Of a stretch of 47,083 nucleotides of DNA, positions 17,619-25,584 are shown piece after piece. This DNA comes from Thiopseudomonas sp. (GTDB lineage: Bacteria; Pseudomonadota; Gammaproteobacteria; Pseudomonadales; Pseudomonadaceae). The stretch spans positions 1 through 47,083 of the forward strand of contig JAHAYO010000108.1 in assembly GCA_018384595.1 (NCBI GenBank), written 5' to 3'. A model generated the notes under the pieces. The model saw only the letters and a list, made by a program, of their open reading frames with translations, ran no database searches and was not told where the DNA came from. A program made the translations under genes and the position numbers. Positions within the stretch are counted from its first letter, which is position 1. Every line of letters begins with the position of its first letter.

Positions 17619-18266
17619 ATGAGAAACTGGTTTGCCAATCAGCTGGCGCGTTTGCTCGACAGTCTGCTGTGCCTGTTTACTTCCTTTGTCACCGGCATCG
17701 GTGTCAAGCATCCGTCCGAGCTGGATTTCACGCCGGAACACAAGGTGTATTACGCCAATCACAGCAGCCATGGTGATTTCTTTCTGGTGTGGATTTCCCT
17801 ACCGCAGGACTGGCGCATGCGGGCGCAGCCGGTAGCGGGTGCCGACTACTGGCTGGGTAGCAAGCTGCGCGCCTTTATTGCCGAGCGGGTGTTCAGGGTG
17901 TTGCTGATCGAGCGCAACAGCAATCCTGAGCAGGCCATTGCCACCATGACCGGTGCGCTACAAAAGGGGCGTTCACTGATCATTTTTCCCGAGGGTACGC
18001 GCAACACGGGCGATGATGAACGGCTGTTGCCGTTCAAGAGCGGCATCTACCATCTGGCCTGCCAGAATCCGGAGATTGAGTTTGTGCCGGTCTGGATCAA
18101 CAACATCAACCGGGTGTTGCCCAAGGGGAAAATCCTGCCGATACCGCTGCTGTGTGATGTACGCATCGGACAAGCATTGCGCAAGCAGGATCACGAGGAT
18201 AAACAGGACTTTGTTGACCGTGCCCGTGAGGCACTGTTGGCGCTGGCACCGGAGAGTATGCAATGA
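17619..18266 (+). CDS. 1-acylglycerol-3-phosphate acyltransferase family protein (PlsC-like)
   Basis: A 215-aa acyltransferase with the HX4D catalytic motif (NHSSHGD, about residues 47-53) and the glycerophosphate-binding motif FPEGTR (about 123-128) in LIIFPEGTRNTGDDERL. It lacks the two N-terminal membrane helices of long PlsC forms, having only a short hydrophobic N-terminus. It begins 1 bp after the upstream stop and overlaps the next gene by 4 bp (ATGA), so it is part of the phospholipid cassette. It probably acylates a lysophosphatidic or related lipid feeding the CdsA-like enzyme. It is unlikely to be the only PlsC of the cell. Confidence 0.85.
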   Translation: MRNWFANQLARLLDSLLCLFTSFVTGIGVKHPSELDFTPEHKVYYANHSSHGDFFLVWISLPQDWRMRAQPVAGADYWLGSKLRAFIAERVFRVLLIERNSNPEQAIATMTGALQKGRSLIIFPEGTRNTGDDERLLPFKSGIYHLACQNPEIEFVPVWINNINRVLPKGKILPIPLLCDVRIGQALRKQDHEDKQDFVDRAREALLALAPESMQ

Positions 18267-19198
18267 ATCTGGCTTTTTCTCTTTGGTGGCTGTTTGCTGC
18301 CATTTTCGGCATTTTGCTGCTGGCCAGTAGCACGGGGCAGATTCTGGCCTGCGTCAAGGGCGGTGACAACCCGACTATCCAGAACCTGAATGCCCGCATC
18401 AATGCCTGGTGGCTGATGAGTCTGGTGCTGGTGCTGGCCTTTGTGGTGGGGCGTACCGGCTCCATCCTGCTGTTTTATGTGGTGTCTTTTGCTGCGCTGC
18501 GCGAGTTTGCCAGCCTGGTTTCCAGCCGTAGGGCTGATTACTGGGTATTGGTGGCCTGTTTCTATCTGGTGTTGCCGCTGCAGTACTACTTTGTCTGGGC
18601 CAGCTGGTACGGCATGTTTGCCGTTTTCATTCCGGTGTATGGTTTTTTGTTGCTGCCAGTGCTGGCCGGCTTGTCGGGCGATCCCAAGCATTTTCTTAAC
18701 CGTGCCTCGCATATCCAGTGGTCGGTGATGATCAGCGTGTACTGCATCTCGCATGTGCCCTTTTTGCTCAATCTGAACATCGCTGGCTATGAGCATAACA
18801 TCCTGCTGGTGATTTTCCTGGTGGCAGTGGTGCAGGCCAGCGATGTGTTGCAATACATCTGGGGCAAGCTGTTGGGCCGGCATAAGATTGCGCCGGTGCT
18901 GTCGCCTTCAAAAACCGTTGAGGGTTTTGTTGGCGGCGTATTGTCGGCGACCGGCGTGGCCGCCGCGCTCTGGTGGATTACCCCGTTCACGCCCTGGCAG
19001 GCGGCGCTGATTGGTTTGCTGATTTGCCTGATGGGGTTTGCCGGCGGGCTGGTGATGTCTGCCATGAAGCGCGATTTTGGCGTCAAGGACTGGGGCAAGA
19101 TGATCAAGGGCCATGGCGGCATGCTGGACCGAGTTGACTCCATTTGTTTTGCCGCGCCGGTGTACTTCCACCTAGTGAGGTATTTCTGGGCAGGCTAG
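18263..19198 (+). CDS. CDP-diglyceride synthetase homologue (YnbB/CdsA-like)
   Basis: A 311-aa polytopic inner-membrane protein of the CdsA family (phosphatidate cytidylyltransferase: CTP + phosphatidate to CDP-diacylglycerol). The C-terminal signature is visible as SDVLQYIWGKLLGRHKIAPVLSPSKTVEG and later MSAMKRDFGVKDWGKMIKGHGGMLDRVDS. In these the conserved Asp, Lys and metal-site residues are retained. Similarity to E. coli YnbB, rather than housekeeping CdsA, is suggested by the YnbA-like neighbour. The ATGA overlap with the acyltransferase indicates coupling. It would supply CDP-lipid locally to the YnbA-like transferase. Confidence 0.87.
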   Translation: MNLAFSLWWLFAAIFGILLLASSTGQILACVKGGDNPTIQNLNARINAWWLMSLVLVLAFVVGRTGSILLFYVVSFAALREFASLVSSRRADYWVLVACFYLVLPLQYYFVWASWYGMFAVFIPVYGFLLLPVLAGLSGDPKHFLNRASHIQWSVMISVYCISHVPFLLNLNIAGYEHNILLVIFLVAVVQASDVLQYIWGKLLGRHKIAPVLSPSKTVEGFVGGVLSATGVAAALWWITPFTPWQAALIGLLICLMGFAGGLVMSAMKRDFGVKDWGKMIKGHGGMLDRVDSICFAAPVYFHLVRYFWAG

Positions 19199-19220
19199 AG
19201 CAGCGCGGCGCGCTGCGTGC

Positions 19221-19718
19221 CTAAGGCCGTATCTCAATGAGGGTGTTGTCCTGCACCATATCCCACACTTCACGCATATCGTCGTTGGTCAGGGCAATGC
19301 AGCCGTCGGTCCAGTTGAGGGTATGGAAATACCACTCAGGGTATTCGTCATTGCTGGGCGTACCGTGCAGCATGATCATGCCGCCTGCTGGGCGCTGCAG
19401 GGCATAGGCGCGTTTGAGGTCGTGCACGTTGGGGTAGGAAATGTGCATGGCCAGATTGTATTTCTGGCTGTGTTGACGCCAGTTAATCCAGTAGGTGCCT
19501 TCGGGCGTGCGCTGGTCTCCTTCGTACTGTTTGGCACCTTTTTGCTTGCCCAGTGATACTCGGTAACTTTTGATCACCTGGCCTTGGCTGAGCAGGTGTA
19601 GTTTTTGTTCGGATTTGACCACCAGCAGCTTGTCGATCAAGGCAGCTTCGGCGTGGGTGGACGTGCAAGCAGCGCTGGCAAATAGGCAAAATATTAAGCG
19701 GGTCAGTCGGGTTTTCAT
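19221..19718 (-). CDS. YkuD-domain L,D-transpeptidase family protein
   Basis: A 165-aa exported protein with a signal peptide (1-24, ending THAEA). The YkuD domain begins DKLLVVKSEQKLHLL and contains GDQRTPEGTYWINWR, His118 in MLHGTP and the catalytic Cys140 in NWTDGCIALTND. The usual SHGC motif reads TDGC, a variation common in YafK-like members. These enzymes form or cut meso-diaminopimelate cross-links or lipoprotein links in peptidoglycan. The Arg and His spacing fits, but the exact reaction is not predictable. It converges with the lipid cassette and is divergent from the NUDIX gene 210 bp away. Confidence 0.85.
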   Translation of the reverse strand: MKTRLTRLIFCLFASAACTSTHAEAALIDKLLVVKSEQKLHLLSQGQVIKSYRVSLGKQKGAKQYEGDQRTPEGTYWINWRQHSQKYNLAMHISYPNVHDLKRAYALQRPAGGMIMLHGTPSNDEYPEWYFHTLNWTDGCIALTNDDMREVWDMVQDNTLIEIRP

Positions 19719-19928
19719 GGGACTTCTGCAAAAGGGTGGCTGAAAAGGCGCGATTTTAGCAGCCTGTGCATTGCATGGGGATAGCTGTGGACTGCTATCA
19801 ATAGGCCGCCGATTTGCAGCAAGGCGGCACGGCAGCGATAGGTAGAACCGGCTTATATGCCTTTGCCCTATTGGGAATGACGTCCGAGCGTGGCATTATT
19901 CGGCAGATGATTAGGCAGGGGAGTGTGC

Positions 19929-20531
19929 ATGGTAAATGAAGTTGTCCGGCGTATGGCTGCTTACCGGCCGCGCTGTTCAAGGAACCGCCGCTTGCTGGCG
20001 CAGGCGGCTGTGCTGGTGCCGGTCATTCGTGGCGACAGCCCCGAGCTGCTGCTCACCCGGCGCGCATCGAGCCTGTCCACCCATGGCGGCGAAGTAGCTT
20101 TTCCGGGCGGGCGGCGTGATCCCGAAGATACCGATTTGCTGCATACCGCGCTGCGTGAAAGCCAAGAAGAGGTCGGGCTGGACCCGCGCTGTGTGCAGAT
20201 CGCCGGCAGCCTGAGCCAGCTGGTGTCGCGCCATGGCATTGAGGTAACGCCTTATGTCGGCATTATTCCGGCGGGGTTGGAATATTGCGTTAATGCGGAT
20301 GAAATTGATTCGATTTTCTCAGCGCCGCTGGATTTTTTCGCCGAAGACTGCCGCGAAACCACCCACCGCATCGACTATCTGGGCCAGAGCTGGTATGTGC
20401 CCTGTTACCGTTACCGTGACTATAAAATCTGGGGTTTGACCGCCGTGATGGTGGTTGAGCTGGTTAATCTGTTGTATGACCGCAACCTGCGGTTGGATGT
20501 ACCGCCGCCCCTGTCCCGCAAAGAACTCTAA
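19929..20531 (+). CDS. NUDIX hydrolase, CoA pyrophosphatase-like
   Basis: A 200-aa protein with a Nudix box ([24 protein letters not shown], about 57-80) preceded by [21 protein letters not shown]. The [13 protein letters not shown] stretch is typical of the CoA-pyrophosphatase (NudL/YeaB) branch, which cleaves CoA to phosphopantetheine and 3',5'-ADP. ATG 19929 is chosen because CAGGGGA lies 7 nt before it; a GTG two codons upstream is possible. It begins an operon-like run with a gamma carbonic anhydrase, a DUF1289 protein and purT, an order I recognise from Pseudomonas. Confidence 0.88.
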   Translation: MVNEVVRRMAAYRPRCSRNRRLLAQAAVLVPVIRGDSPELLLTRRASSLSTHGGEVAFPGGRRDPEDTDLLHTALRESQEEVGLDPRCVQIAGSLSQLVSRHGIEVTPYVGIIPAGLEYCVNADEIDSIFSAPLDFFAEDCRETTHRIDYLGQSWYVPCYRYRDYKIWGLTAVMVVELVNLLYDRNLRLDVPPPLSRKEL

Positions 20532-20545
20532 AGAGGGTGCACAGT

Positions 20546-21070
20546 ATGAAATACCGTTTGGCTGATGTACGGGTCAAGGCCCATGAAAGCAGTTGGATTG
20601 CGCCGGATGCCGCTGTGATTGGCAAGGTGCAGCTGGATCAGGACGCCTCAGTCTGGTTTGGTGCGATCCTGCGTGGCGACAACGAGCTGATCCATGTTGG
20701 CGAGGGCAGCAATGTGCAGGATGGCTGCGCGCTGCACACGGATATGGGCTTTCCGTTGACGCTCGGCAAGGGCGTAACGCTGGGCCACAACGCCATGCTG
20801 CATGGCTGCACAGTGGGCGATTACAGCCTGGTTGGCATTAATGCGGTGGTGATGAACGGCGCAAAAATCGGCAAGCATTGCCTGATTGCTGCCAATGCAC
20901 TGATTCCTGAGGGCAAGGAAATTCCAGACGGCAGCCTAGTGGTGGGTGCACCGGGTAAGGTGCTGCGCGAGTTGACCGAGGCCGAAAAAGAAAAAATTCG
21001 AGCTAACGCTGCGCATTATGTAAAAAACGCCCAGCGCTACCAACAAGAATTGGCGATGGATGATGACTGA
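20546..21070 (+). CDS. Gamma-class carbonic anhydrase family protein (YrdA-like)
   Basis: A 174-aa left-handed beta-helix protein with hexapeptide repeats across residues 15-140 ([37 protein letters not shown]). The three zinc-ligand histidines expected for the family are visible in [15 protein letters not shown]. Members are trimeric cytoplasmic metalloenzymes; many have weak or no measured carbonic anhydrase activity. AGAGGG precedes ATG 20546, 14 bp after the NUDIX stop. The last residues overlap the start of the DUF1289 gene by 11 bp. Confidence 0.9.
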   Translation: MKYRLADVRVKAHESSWIAPDAAVIGKVQLDQDASVWFGAILRGDNELIHVGEGSNVQDGCALHTDMGFPLTLGKGVTLGHNAMLHGCTVGDYSLVGINAVVMNGAKIGKHCLIAANALIPEGKEIPDGSLVVGAPGKVLRELTEAEKEKIRANAAHYVKNAQRYQQELAMDDD

Positions 21071-21263
21071 TACACCACCCTTTGAAAAGCCGGTTCCCTC
21101 GCCCTGTGTCAGTGTATGCGTGCTGGATGAGCAGGATATCTGCGTCGGCTGCCAGCGTACCGGCAAGGAAATCAGCTACTGGGGCAAGATGAATAACGAT
21201 GAACGGCGTGCCATATTGCAGCAGGCAGTACAGCGCGCCAAAGCGCAAGGGTTAAGCAATTGA
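21060..21263 (+). CDS. DUF1289 domain protein
   Basis: A 67-aa protein with three or four cysteines in the DUF1289 pattern: [21 protein letters not shown] followed by [14 protein letters not shown]. The Cys spacing suggests a small metal-binding fold; the function is unknown. Two adjacent ATG codons (21060, 21063) could both initiate. The gene overlaps both neighbours, the gamma carbonic anhydrase upstream and purT downstream (TGATG), so all are on one transcript. Confidence 0.88.
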   Translation: MMTDTPPFEKPVPSPCVSVCVLDEQDICVGCQRTGKEISYWGKMNNDERRAILQQAVQRAKAQGLSN

Positions 21264-22456
21264 TGAACGACAAACAGGTCAGTATCGGTACCCCGTGTTC
21301 GCCCAGTGCAACGCGGGTTTTATTGTGTGGCAGCGGTGAGCTGGGTAAAGAGGTGGCCATCGAGCTGCAGCGCTTGGGCGTAGAAGTGATAGCGGTGGAC
21401 CGCTATGCGAATGCGCCGGCGATGCACGTGGCTCATCGCAGCCATGTCATCAGCATGCTGGATGGCGATGCGCTACGCCAGGTGATCGAGCTGGAGCAGC
21501 CGCATTACATCGTGCCGGAAATTGAGGCCATTGCCACCGATACGCTGATAGCGCTAGAGCAGGAAGGCTTCACCGTAATTCCCACCGCCCGCGCGGCACA
21601 GCTAACCATGAACCGTGAAGGCATTCGCCGGCTGGCTGCGGAAGAGCTGGGGCTGCCCACCTCGGCGTACCGTTTTGCCGACACCTTTGCCGCCTTTGAG
21701 CAGGCGATTGCCGAAATCGGCTTTCCCTGCGTGGTCAAGCCTATTATGAGCTCGTCTGGCAAAGGGCAGAGCACGCTGAAAAGCACGGAGGATGTGCAGC
21801 CCGCCTGGGACTATGCCCAGCAGGGCGGGCGTGCTGGGGCAGGGCGGGTGATTGTTGAGGGCTTTGTTGACTTTGATTATGAAATTACCCAGCTGACTGT
21901 GCGCCATGCCGGCGGCACCACGTTCTGCGAGCCGATAGGCCACCGCCAAGAGCGCGGTGACTATGTTGAGTCTTGGCAGCCACAACCGATGCAGCCGCTG
22001 GCGCTGCAACGTGCGCAGGACATTGCGCTGAGCGTCACCGAAGCGCTGGGCGGGCGTGGCATTTTTGGGGTGGAGTTGTTTGTGAAAGGCGATCAGGTCT
22101 GGTTCAGCGAGGTATCACCGCGCCCGCACGATACCGGGCTGGTGACGTTGATTTCACAGGACTTGTCTGAATTTGCCCTGCATGCGCGGGCGATTTTGGG
22201 GCTACCGGTGCCGCAGATTCGTCAGCAAGGCCCCAGTGCCTCGGCGGTGTTGCTGGTGCAGGGTGAGTCAACACAACCCCGCTTTGGCAATCTGCAACAG
22301 GCGCTGGCGCAGCCGGATACGGGGCTGCGTCTGTTTGGTAAGCCGAACCTGAGCGGCGAAAGGCGCATGGGGGTAGCTCTGGCGCAGGGCGCTGATGTGG
22401 CGCAGGCGCGAGATAAAGCCAAAGCGGTCATCGCGGCTATTCGGGTTGAGCTTTAG
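21263..22456 (+). CDS. purT: Formate-dependent phosphoribosylglycinamide formyltransferase PurT
   Basis: An ATP-grasp enzyme of 397 aa. It makes formyl-GAR from GAR, formate and ATP, the folate-independent alternative to PurN in purine synthesis. The N-terminal domain has [20 protein letters not shown]. The ATP-grasp part has [17 protein letters not shown], and the glutamate metal ligands lie in [27 protein letters not shown] 21263 overlaps the upstream stop (TGATG), favouring reinitiation. Together with purL in this window it links two steps of the same pathway, but they are not in one operon. Confidence 0.97.
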   Translation: MNDKQVSIGTPCSPSATRVLLCGSGELGKEVAIELQRLGVEVIAVDRYANAPAMHVAHRSHVISMLDGDALRQVIELEQPHYIVPEIEAIATDTLIALEQEGFTVIPTARAAQLTMNREGIRRLAAEELGLPTSAYRFADTFAAFEQAIAEIGFPCVVKPIMSSSGKGQSTLKSTEDVQPAWDYAQQGGRAGAGRVIVEGFVDFDYEITQLTVRHAGGTTFCEPIGHRQERGDYVESWQPQPMQPLALQRAQDIALSVTEALGGRGIFGVELFVKGDQVWFSEVSPRPHDTGLVTLISQDLSEFALHARAILGLPVPQIRQQGPSASAVLLVQGESTQPRFGNLQQALAQPDTGLRLFGKPNLSGERRMGVALAQGADVAQARDKAKAVIAAIRVEL

Positions 22457-22472
22457 CGCTACGCTGCGTGGG

Positions 22473-22511
22473 ACCGGAGCCTATGTTTGTCTACATGGGC
22501 TCCGGTTCTTC
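22473..22511 (+). terminator. Probable terminator after purT
   Basis: A 13-bp stem (22473-22485 with 22494-22506, one wobble) and 8-nt loop are followed by TCTTCT only. The stem is strong but the T-run weak. Confidence 0.6.
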
Positions 22512-22549
22512 TGCAGGCTATGGAGCAGGTTATCCAGCGCAGCAGCGCC

Positions 22550-23806
22550 TTAGTCCAGTGACGTTAGACGCGCCTTGACGATGCGGTTGTCGCGGGTTTC
22601 GAGCGTCTCCACCAAGTAGCGACCGATGCGTACGCACACCGAGCCGTCGGGGATGCTCTCCAGAATTTCAGTGATCAGGCCGTTAAGGGTTTTTGGCCCC
22701 TCGCTGGGCAGGTTCCAGTCCAGCGCCTTGTTGATTTCGCGGATATAGGCGCTGCCGTCAATGTCGTAGCTGTTGTCATCCTGCTGCAGGATGTCTGGCT
22801 CTTGGGTTTGCTCGCGGTCGCTTAGTTCGCCGACGATTTCTTCTAGGATATCTTCCAGCGTCACCAGGCCTTCAATGTCGCCGTATTCGTCCACCACAAT
22901 GCCCATACGTTTTTTGTGCGTCTGAAAATTAAGCAGCTGCACCGACAGCGCTGTGTCTTCGGGAATGAAGTAGGGCTCGACACAGGCGGCCTCCAGCACG
23001 GCATGAGTCAGCTTGTTCAACGTCAGCAGGCGGGCGATTTGGCGCATGTGTACCACGCCTATGATCTGGTTGATGTTGTCGCGGTACACCGGCAGGCGGG
23101 TGTGAGTGGTGGTGCGCAGCTGCCAGACGATGTGATCCAACTCGTCGTTGAGGTCGATACCGATAATTTCGTTGCGCGGAATCATCACATCATTGACCGT
23201 GACTTTTTCCAGATCAAGGATGCCGAGCAGCATGTCTTGGTGTTCTCCGGGTAGGTCGTCACCGGCCTCACGCACTACCGAACGCAGTTCTTCGGTAGAC
23301 AGCGCATCAGAGGCGCGCTCTTTGGGGTTGATGCCCAGCAGGCGGATCAGGCCGTTGCTGATGGCGCTGGTCAGCCAGACCACCGGATACAGCAGAAACA
23401 TCAGCAGCGACAGCAGACGACTGGCGGGGAATGCAATGCTTTCTGGTCGCAATGCGGCTAAGGTTTTGGGCGTAATTTCACCAAAAATCAACAAAATAAT
23501 GGTCAGGCCCGTGGTGGCAATGGCCACACCCGCATCGCCCCACAGGTCCACAGCTACCACGGTAGCAATGGAAGCCGCCAAGATGTTGACCACGTTGTTG
23601 CCCACCAAGATGGTGCCCAGCAGGCGGTCAGGCTGGTTGAGTAGGCGGCCTGCGCGTTGAGCACCTTTGTGCCCCTCGCGCTGCAAATGGCGCAGGCGAT
23701 AGCGGTTAAGGCTGAGCAGGCCGGTTTCTGAGCTGGAAAAAAAAGCCGAGCAGATGATCAAAAACACCAGAAAGGCCAGCAGATAACCTATGGGTAAGCT
23801 GTTCAC
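22550..23806 (-). CDS. CorB/HlyC-type CNNM membrane protein (DUF21-CBS-CorC_HlyC)
   Basis: A 418-aa inner-membrane protein. The DUF21/CNNM domain (1-190) has about four hydrophobic segments and the signature SAFFSSSETGLLSLNRYRL, then GEITPKTLA. A pair of CBS domains (about 205-330; MIPRNEIIGID, VVDEYGDIEGLVTLEDILEE) and a C-terminal CorC_HlyC domain follow. The family is implicated in Mg2+/Co2+ transport; the older haemolysin label is misleading. It lies directly upstream of the CcsA/HemX-like gene's opposite end on the same strand (14 bp gap), a pair also found in Pseudomonas beside ffh. No ffh is present here. Confidence 0.9.
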   Translation of the reverse strand: MNSLPIGYLLAFLVFLIICSAFFSSSETGLLSLNRYRLRHLQREGHKGAQRAGRLLNQPDRLLGTILVGNNVVNILAASIATVVAVDLWGDAGVAIATTGLTIILLIFGEITPKTLAALRPESIAFPASRLLSLLMFLLYPVVWLTSAISNGLIRLLGINPKERASDALSTEELRSVVREAGDDLPGEHQDMLLGILDLEKVTVNDVMIPRNEIIGIDLNDELDHIVWQLRTTTHTRLPVYRDNINQIIGVVHMRQIARLLTLNKLTHAVLEAACVEPYFIPEDTALSVQLLNFQTHKKRMGIVVDEYGDIEGLVTLEDILEEIVGELSDREQTQEPDILQQDDNSYDIDGSAYIREINKALDWNLPSEGPKTLNGLITEILESIPDGSVCVRIGRYLVETLETRDNRIVKARLTSLD

Positions 23807-23820
23807 GGACGAAGGATGCC

Positions 23821-24624
23821 TCAGACAAGTAAAATAAATTCACGAACCAGTTTGCTGCCAAAGTAAGCCAGCATTAACAGGAAGAAACCGGCCAGCGTCA
23901 GACGGATGGCCTTGTGCCCGCGCCAGCCCAGACGCCAACGCCCCCAAAGCAGCAGGCCAAAAATCAGCCAGGCCAGACAGGAAAAGAAGGTCTTGTGCGC
24001 CAGATGCTGGGCAAACAGGTTATCCAGAAATAGCCAGCCCGTCAGTAATGACAGGCTTAGCAGCCCCCAGCCGCCCCAAAGCAATGAAAAGAGCAGGCTT
24101 TCCATGCTTTGCAGGGGTGGAAAGCTATGCACCCAGGTAGAAACCGGCCGTTTACGCAACTGTTGTTCTTGGAACAACAGCATGACGGATTGCAATACCG
24201 CCATGCTAATGACACCGTAGGCGAGGATCGACAGCAAAATATGCGCCAGCACGCCCGCATCTTCATTGATGGGCTGTATGTGGGCGTTGCCGTTGACCAG
24301 CACGGTGCCGGCGATGGCAAGTATGGCCAGTATTTGGAAAGGAGCCAGCATCAGGTTGACGGCCAAGCGCTTCATGCAGGCCAGCACCAGCAGGACAATG
24401 AATAGGGAGATCAGGCTGGCGGCGTTAAAGAAACTGAGCCAAAGCCCCTGTGGGCTGAGCAGTTGCGAATACAGCGCCAGACCATGGCAGGTGGCGGCCA
24501 GCAGGCCAAGAGCACAAATGACGGGCAGGGAAGGTGCATGCCGGCTTAGAAAACGTTGCACCAGATAGGTGCTGTTTGCCAGATAAAGCACCATGGCCAG
24601 AATGGCTGACAGAACCGGAGGCAT
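23821..24624 (-). CDS. CcsA/HemX-like cytochrome c assembly family membrane protein
   Basis: A 267-aa protein with about eight transmembrane helices and few charged residues. The order of helices and the LAHILLSILAYGVISMA region followed by HKTFFSCLAWLIFGLLLWGR fit the cytochrome c assembly/CcsA family (YpjD, HemX-like). A histidine-bearing region (ATCHGLALY) near residue 48 and later His residues may serve haem handling, but none is proven. AGGTGA precedes ATG 24624; a GTG two codons earlier is possible. It is the first gene of a two-gene minus-strand operon with the CorB-like gene. Confidence 0.85.
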   Translation of the reverse strand: MPPVLSAILAMVLYLANSTYLVQRFLSRHAPSLPVICALGLLAATCHGLALYSQLLSPQGLWLSFFNAASLISLFIVLLVLACMKRLAVNLMLAPFQILAILAIAGTVLVNGNAHIQPINEDAGVLAHILLSILAYGVISMAVLQSVMLLFQEQQLRKRPVSTWVHSFPPLQSMESLLFSLLWGGWGLLSLSLLTGWLFLDNLFAQHLAHKTFFSCLAWLIFGLLLWGRWRLGWRGHKAIRLTLAGFFLLMLAYFGSKLVREFILLV

Positions 24625-24749
24625 GTTCACCTAAGTAGAGTATGGGTCAATTAAGGCGCAGAGTTTGGCATAAAATGCTTGCGGGATAAAGTGGTGCAGG
24701 CGCGGCGGCAATGCTGGCGGGCGTGGCTTGCGCCTGTACATAATAACCT

Positions 24750-24778
24750 TTGACAGTTGGCCGGTCGGGTACTAGAAT
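24750..24778 (+). promoter_or_regulatory. Strong sigma-70 promoter of yceD-rpmF-plsX
   Basis: TTGACA (24750-24755), a 17-nt spacer and TAGAAT (24773-24778). The expected start point (about 24785) is only a few bases from the ATG at 24788, so the transcript would be leaderless or nearly so. Confidence 0.82.
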
Positions 24779-24787
24779 GCCGCGCCT

Positions 24788-25306
24788 ATGTCAAACGTCC
24801 CGATTCCTAACCAGGTTGATCCGCGCAGATTTGCCGATCGCGCCCTCAGTTTTCAGGGCCAGCTGTCGCAAGATGGATTTGCGCGTCTGGGTGAGCTGGT
24901 AACCCGTGCCGACGGTGAAGTTAATGTTTCACTGTCGTTTTTGCGTGATGAGCAAAAGTTGGTGGTCATGCAAATGAGTCTGTCCACCGAGGTTGCCATG
25001 CTTTGTCAGCGCTGCCTTGAGGAGGCGTTGTTGCCGGTTGAGGGCGAGTACAGCTATGTGGTGATCCGGCCCGGTAGTGATACCAGCCTGATACCGCAGG
25101 AGTACGACATTATAGAGCTGGATGACGAGCCGTTGGATGTGCGGGCTTTGGTGGAAGAAGAGCTATTGCTCTGTCTGCCCATAGTGCCCAAACATCCAGA
25201 TGATGCCTGTGCGCATCCGCAAGGCTATGTCGAGGCAGAGTTGAGCGGCGAGGAAGTGGCAAAATCCAACCCGTTCAGTGTGCTGGCGCAGTTAAGGAAA
25301 CCCTGA
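24788..25306 (+). CDS. yceD: YceD family (DUF177) protein
   Basis: A 172-aa acidic protein of the DUF177 family, the large-ribosomal-subunit accumulation factor family, almost always found just before rpmF. The conserved part is MLCQRCLEEALLPVEGEYSYVVI (two Cys, CxxC) and then DDEPLDVRALVEEELLLCLPIVPKH, with two further conserved Cys-proximal segments (LCLPIVPKHPDDACAH). Its function concerns 23S rRNA and ribosome assembly. It starts the supercluster that runs to ung. The mRNA start is predicted to be right at the ATG, so no ribosome binding site is seen. Confidence 0.92.
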   Translation: MSNVPIPNQVDPRRFADRALSFQGQLSQDGFARLGELVTRADGEVNVSLSFLRDEQKLVVMQMSLSTEVAMLCQRCLEEALLPVEGEYSYVVIRPGSDTSLIPQEYDIIELDDEPLDVRALVEEELLLCLPIVPKHPDDACAHPQGYVEAELSGEEVAKSNPFSVLAQLRKP

Positions 25307-25398
25307 AAATCGCCAGTCACGACAAGTAGCCAGCCGTTATGGCCGGCACTTTTCAGAGTTTCCTTGAAGCAACGAATTGAAAATTCAGGAGTATTAAA

Positions 25399-25581
25399 AT
25401 GGCTGTTCAACAGAGCAAAAAATCCCGTTCCGCGCGCGATATGCGTCGTTCCCACGATGCACTGAGCGCCCCCGCGCTGGCGACCGACAGCAAGAGCGGT
25501 GAGGTCCATCTGCGTCACCACGTATCCCCAGAGGGTGTATACCGTGGTCGTCAGGTTATCGCTCAGGGTTCTGACGAGTAA
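25399..25581 (+). CDS. rpmF: Ribosomal protein L32
   Basis: 60 aa, starting [20 protein letters not shown], the typical L32 N-terminus. It is a component of the 50S subunit. This is a cysteine-free form: the two C-terminal zinc-binding cysteine pairs of some L32 proteins are absent, as in other proteobacteria. CAGGAG precedes the ATG. The plsX start codon follows 3 bp after the stop. Confidence 0.97.
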   Translation: MAVQQSKKSRSARDMRRSHDALSAPALATDSKSGEVHLRHHVSPEGVYRGRQVIAQGSDE

Positions 25582-25584
25582 TCC

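Noticed and set aside
19200-19216. GC-rich hairpin GCAGCGC/GCGCTGC with a 3-nt loop between the CdsA-like and L,D-transpeptidase genes
   Set aside because: Short stem and no T-run on either strand. It may be chance in GC-rich sequence.
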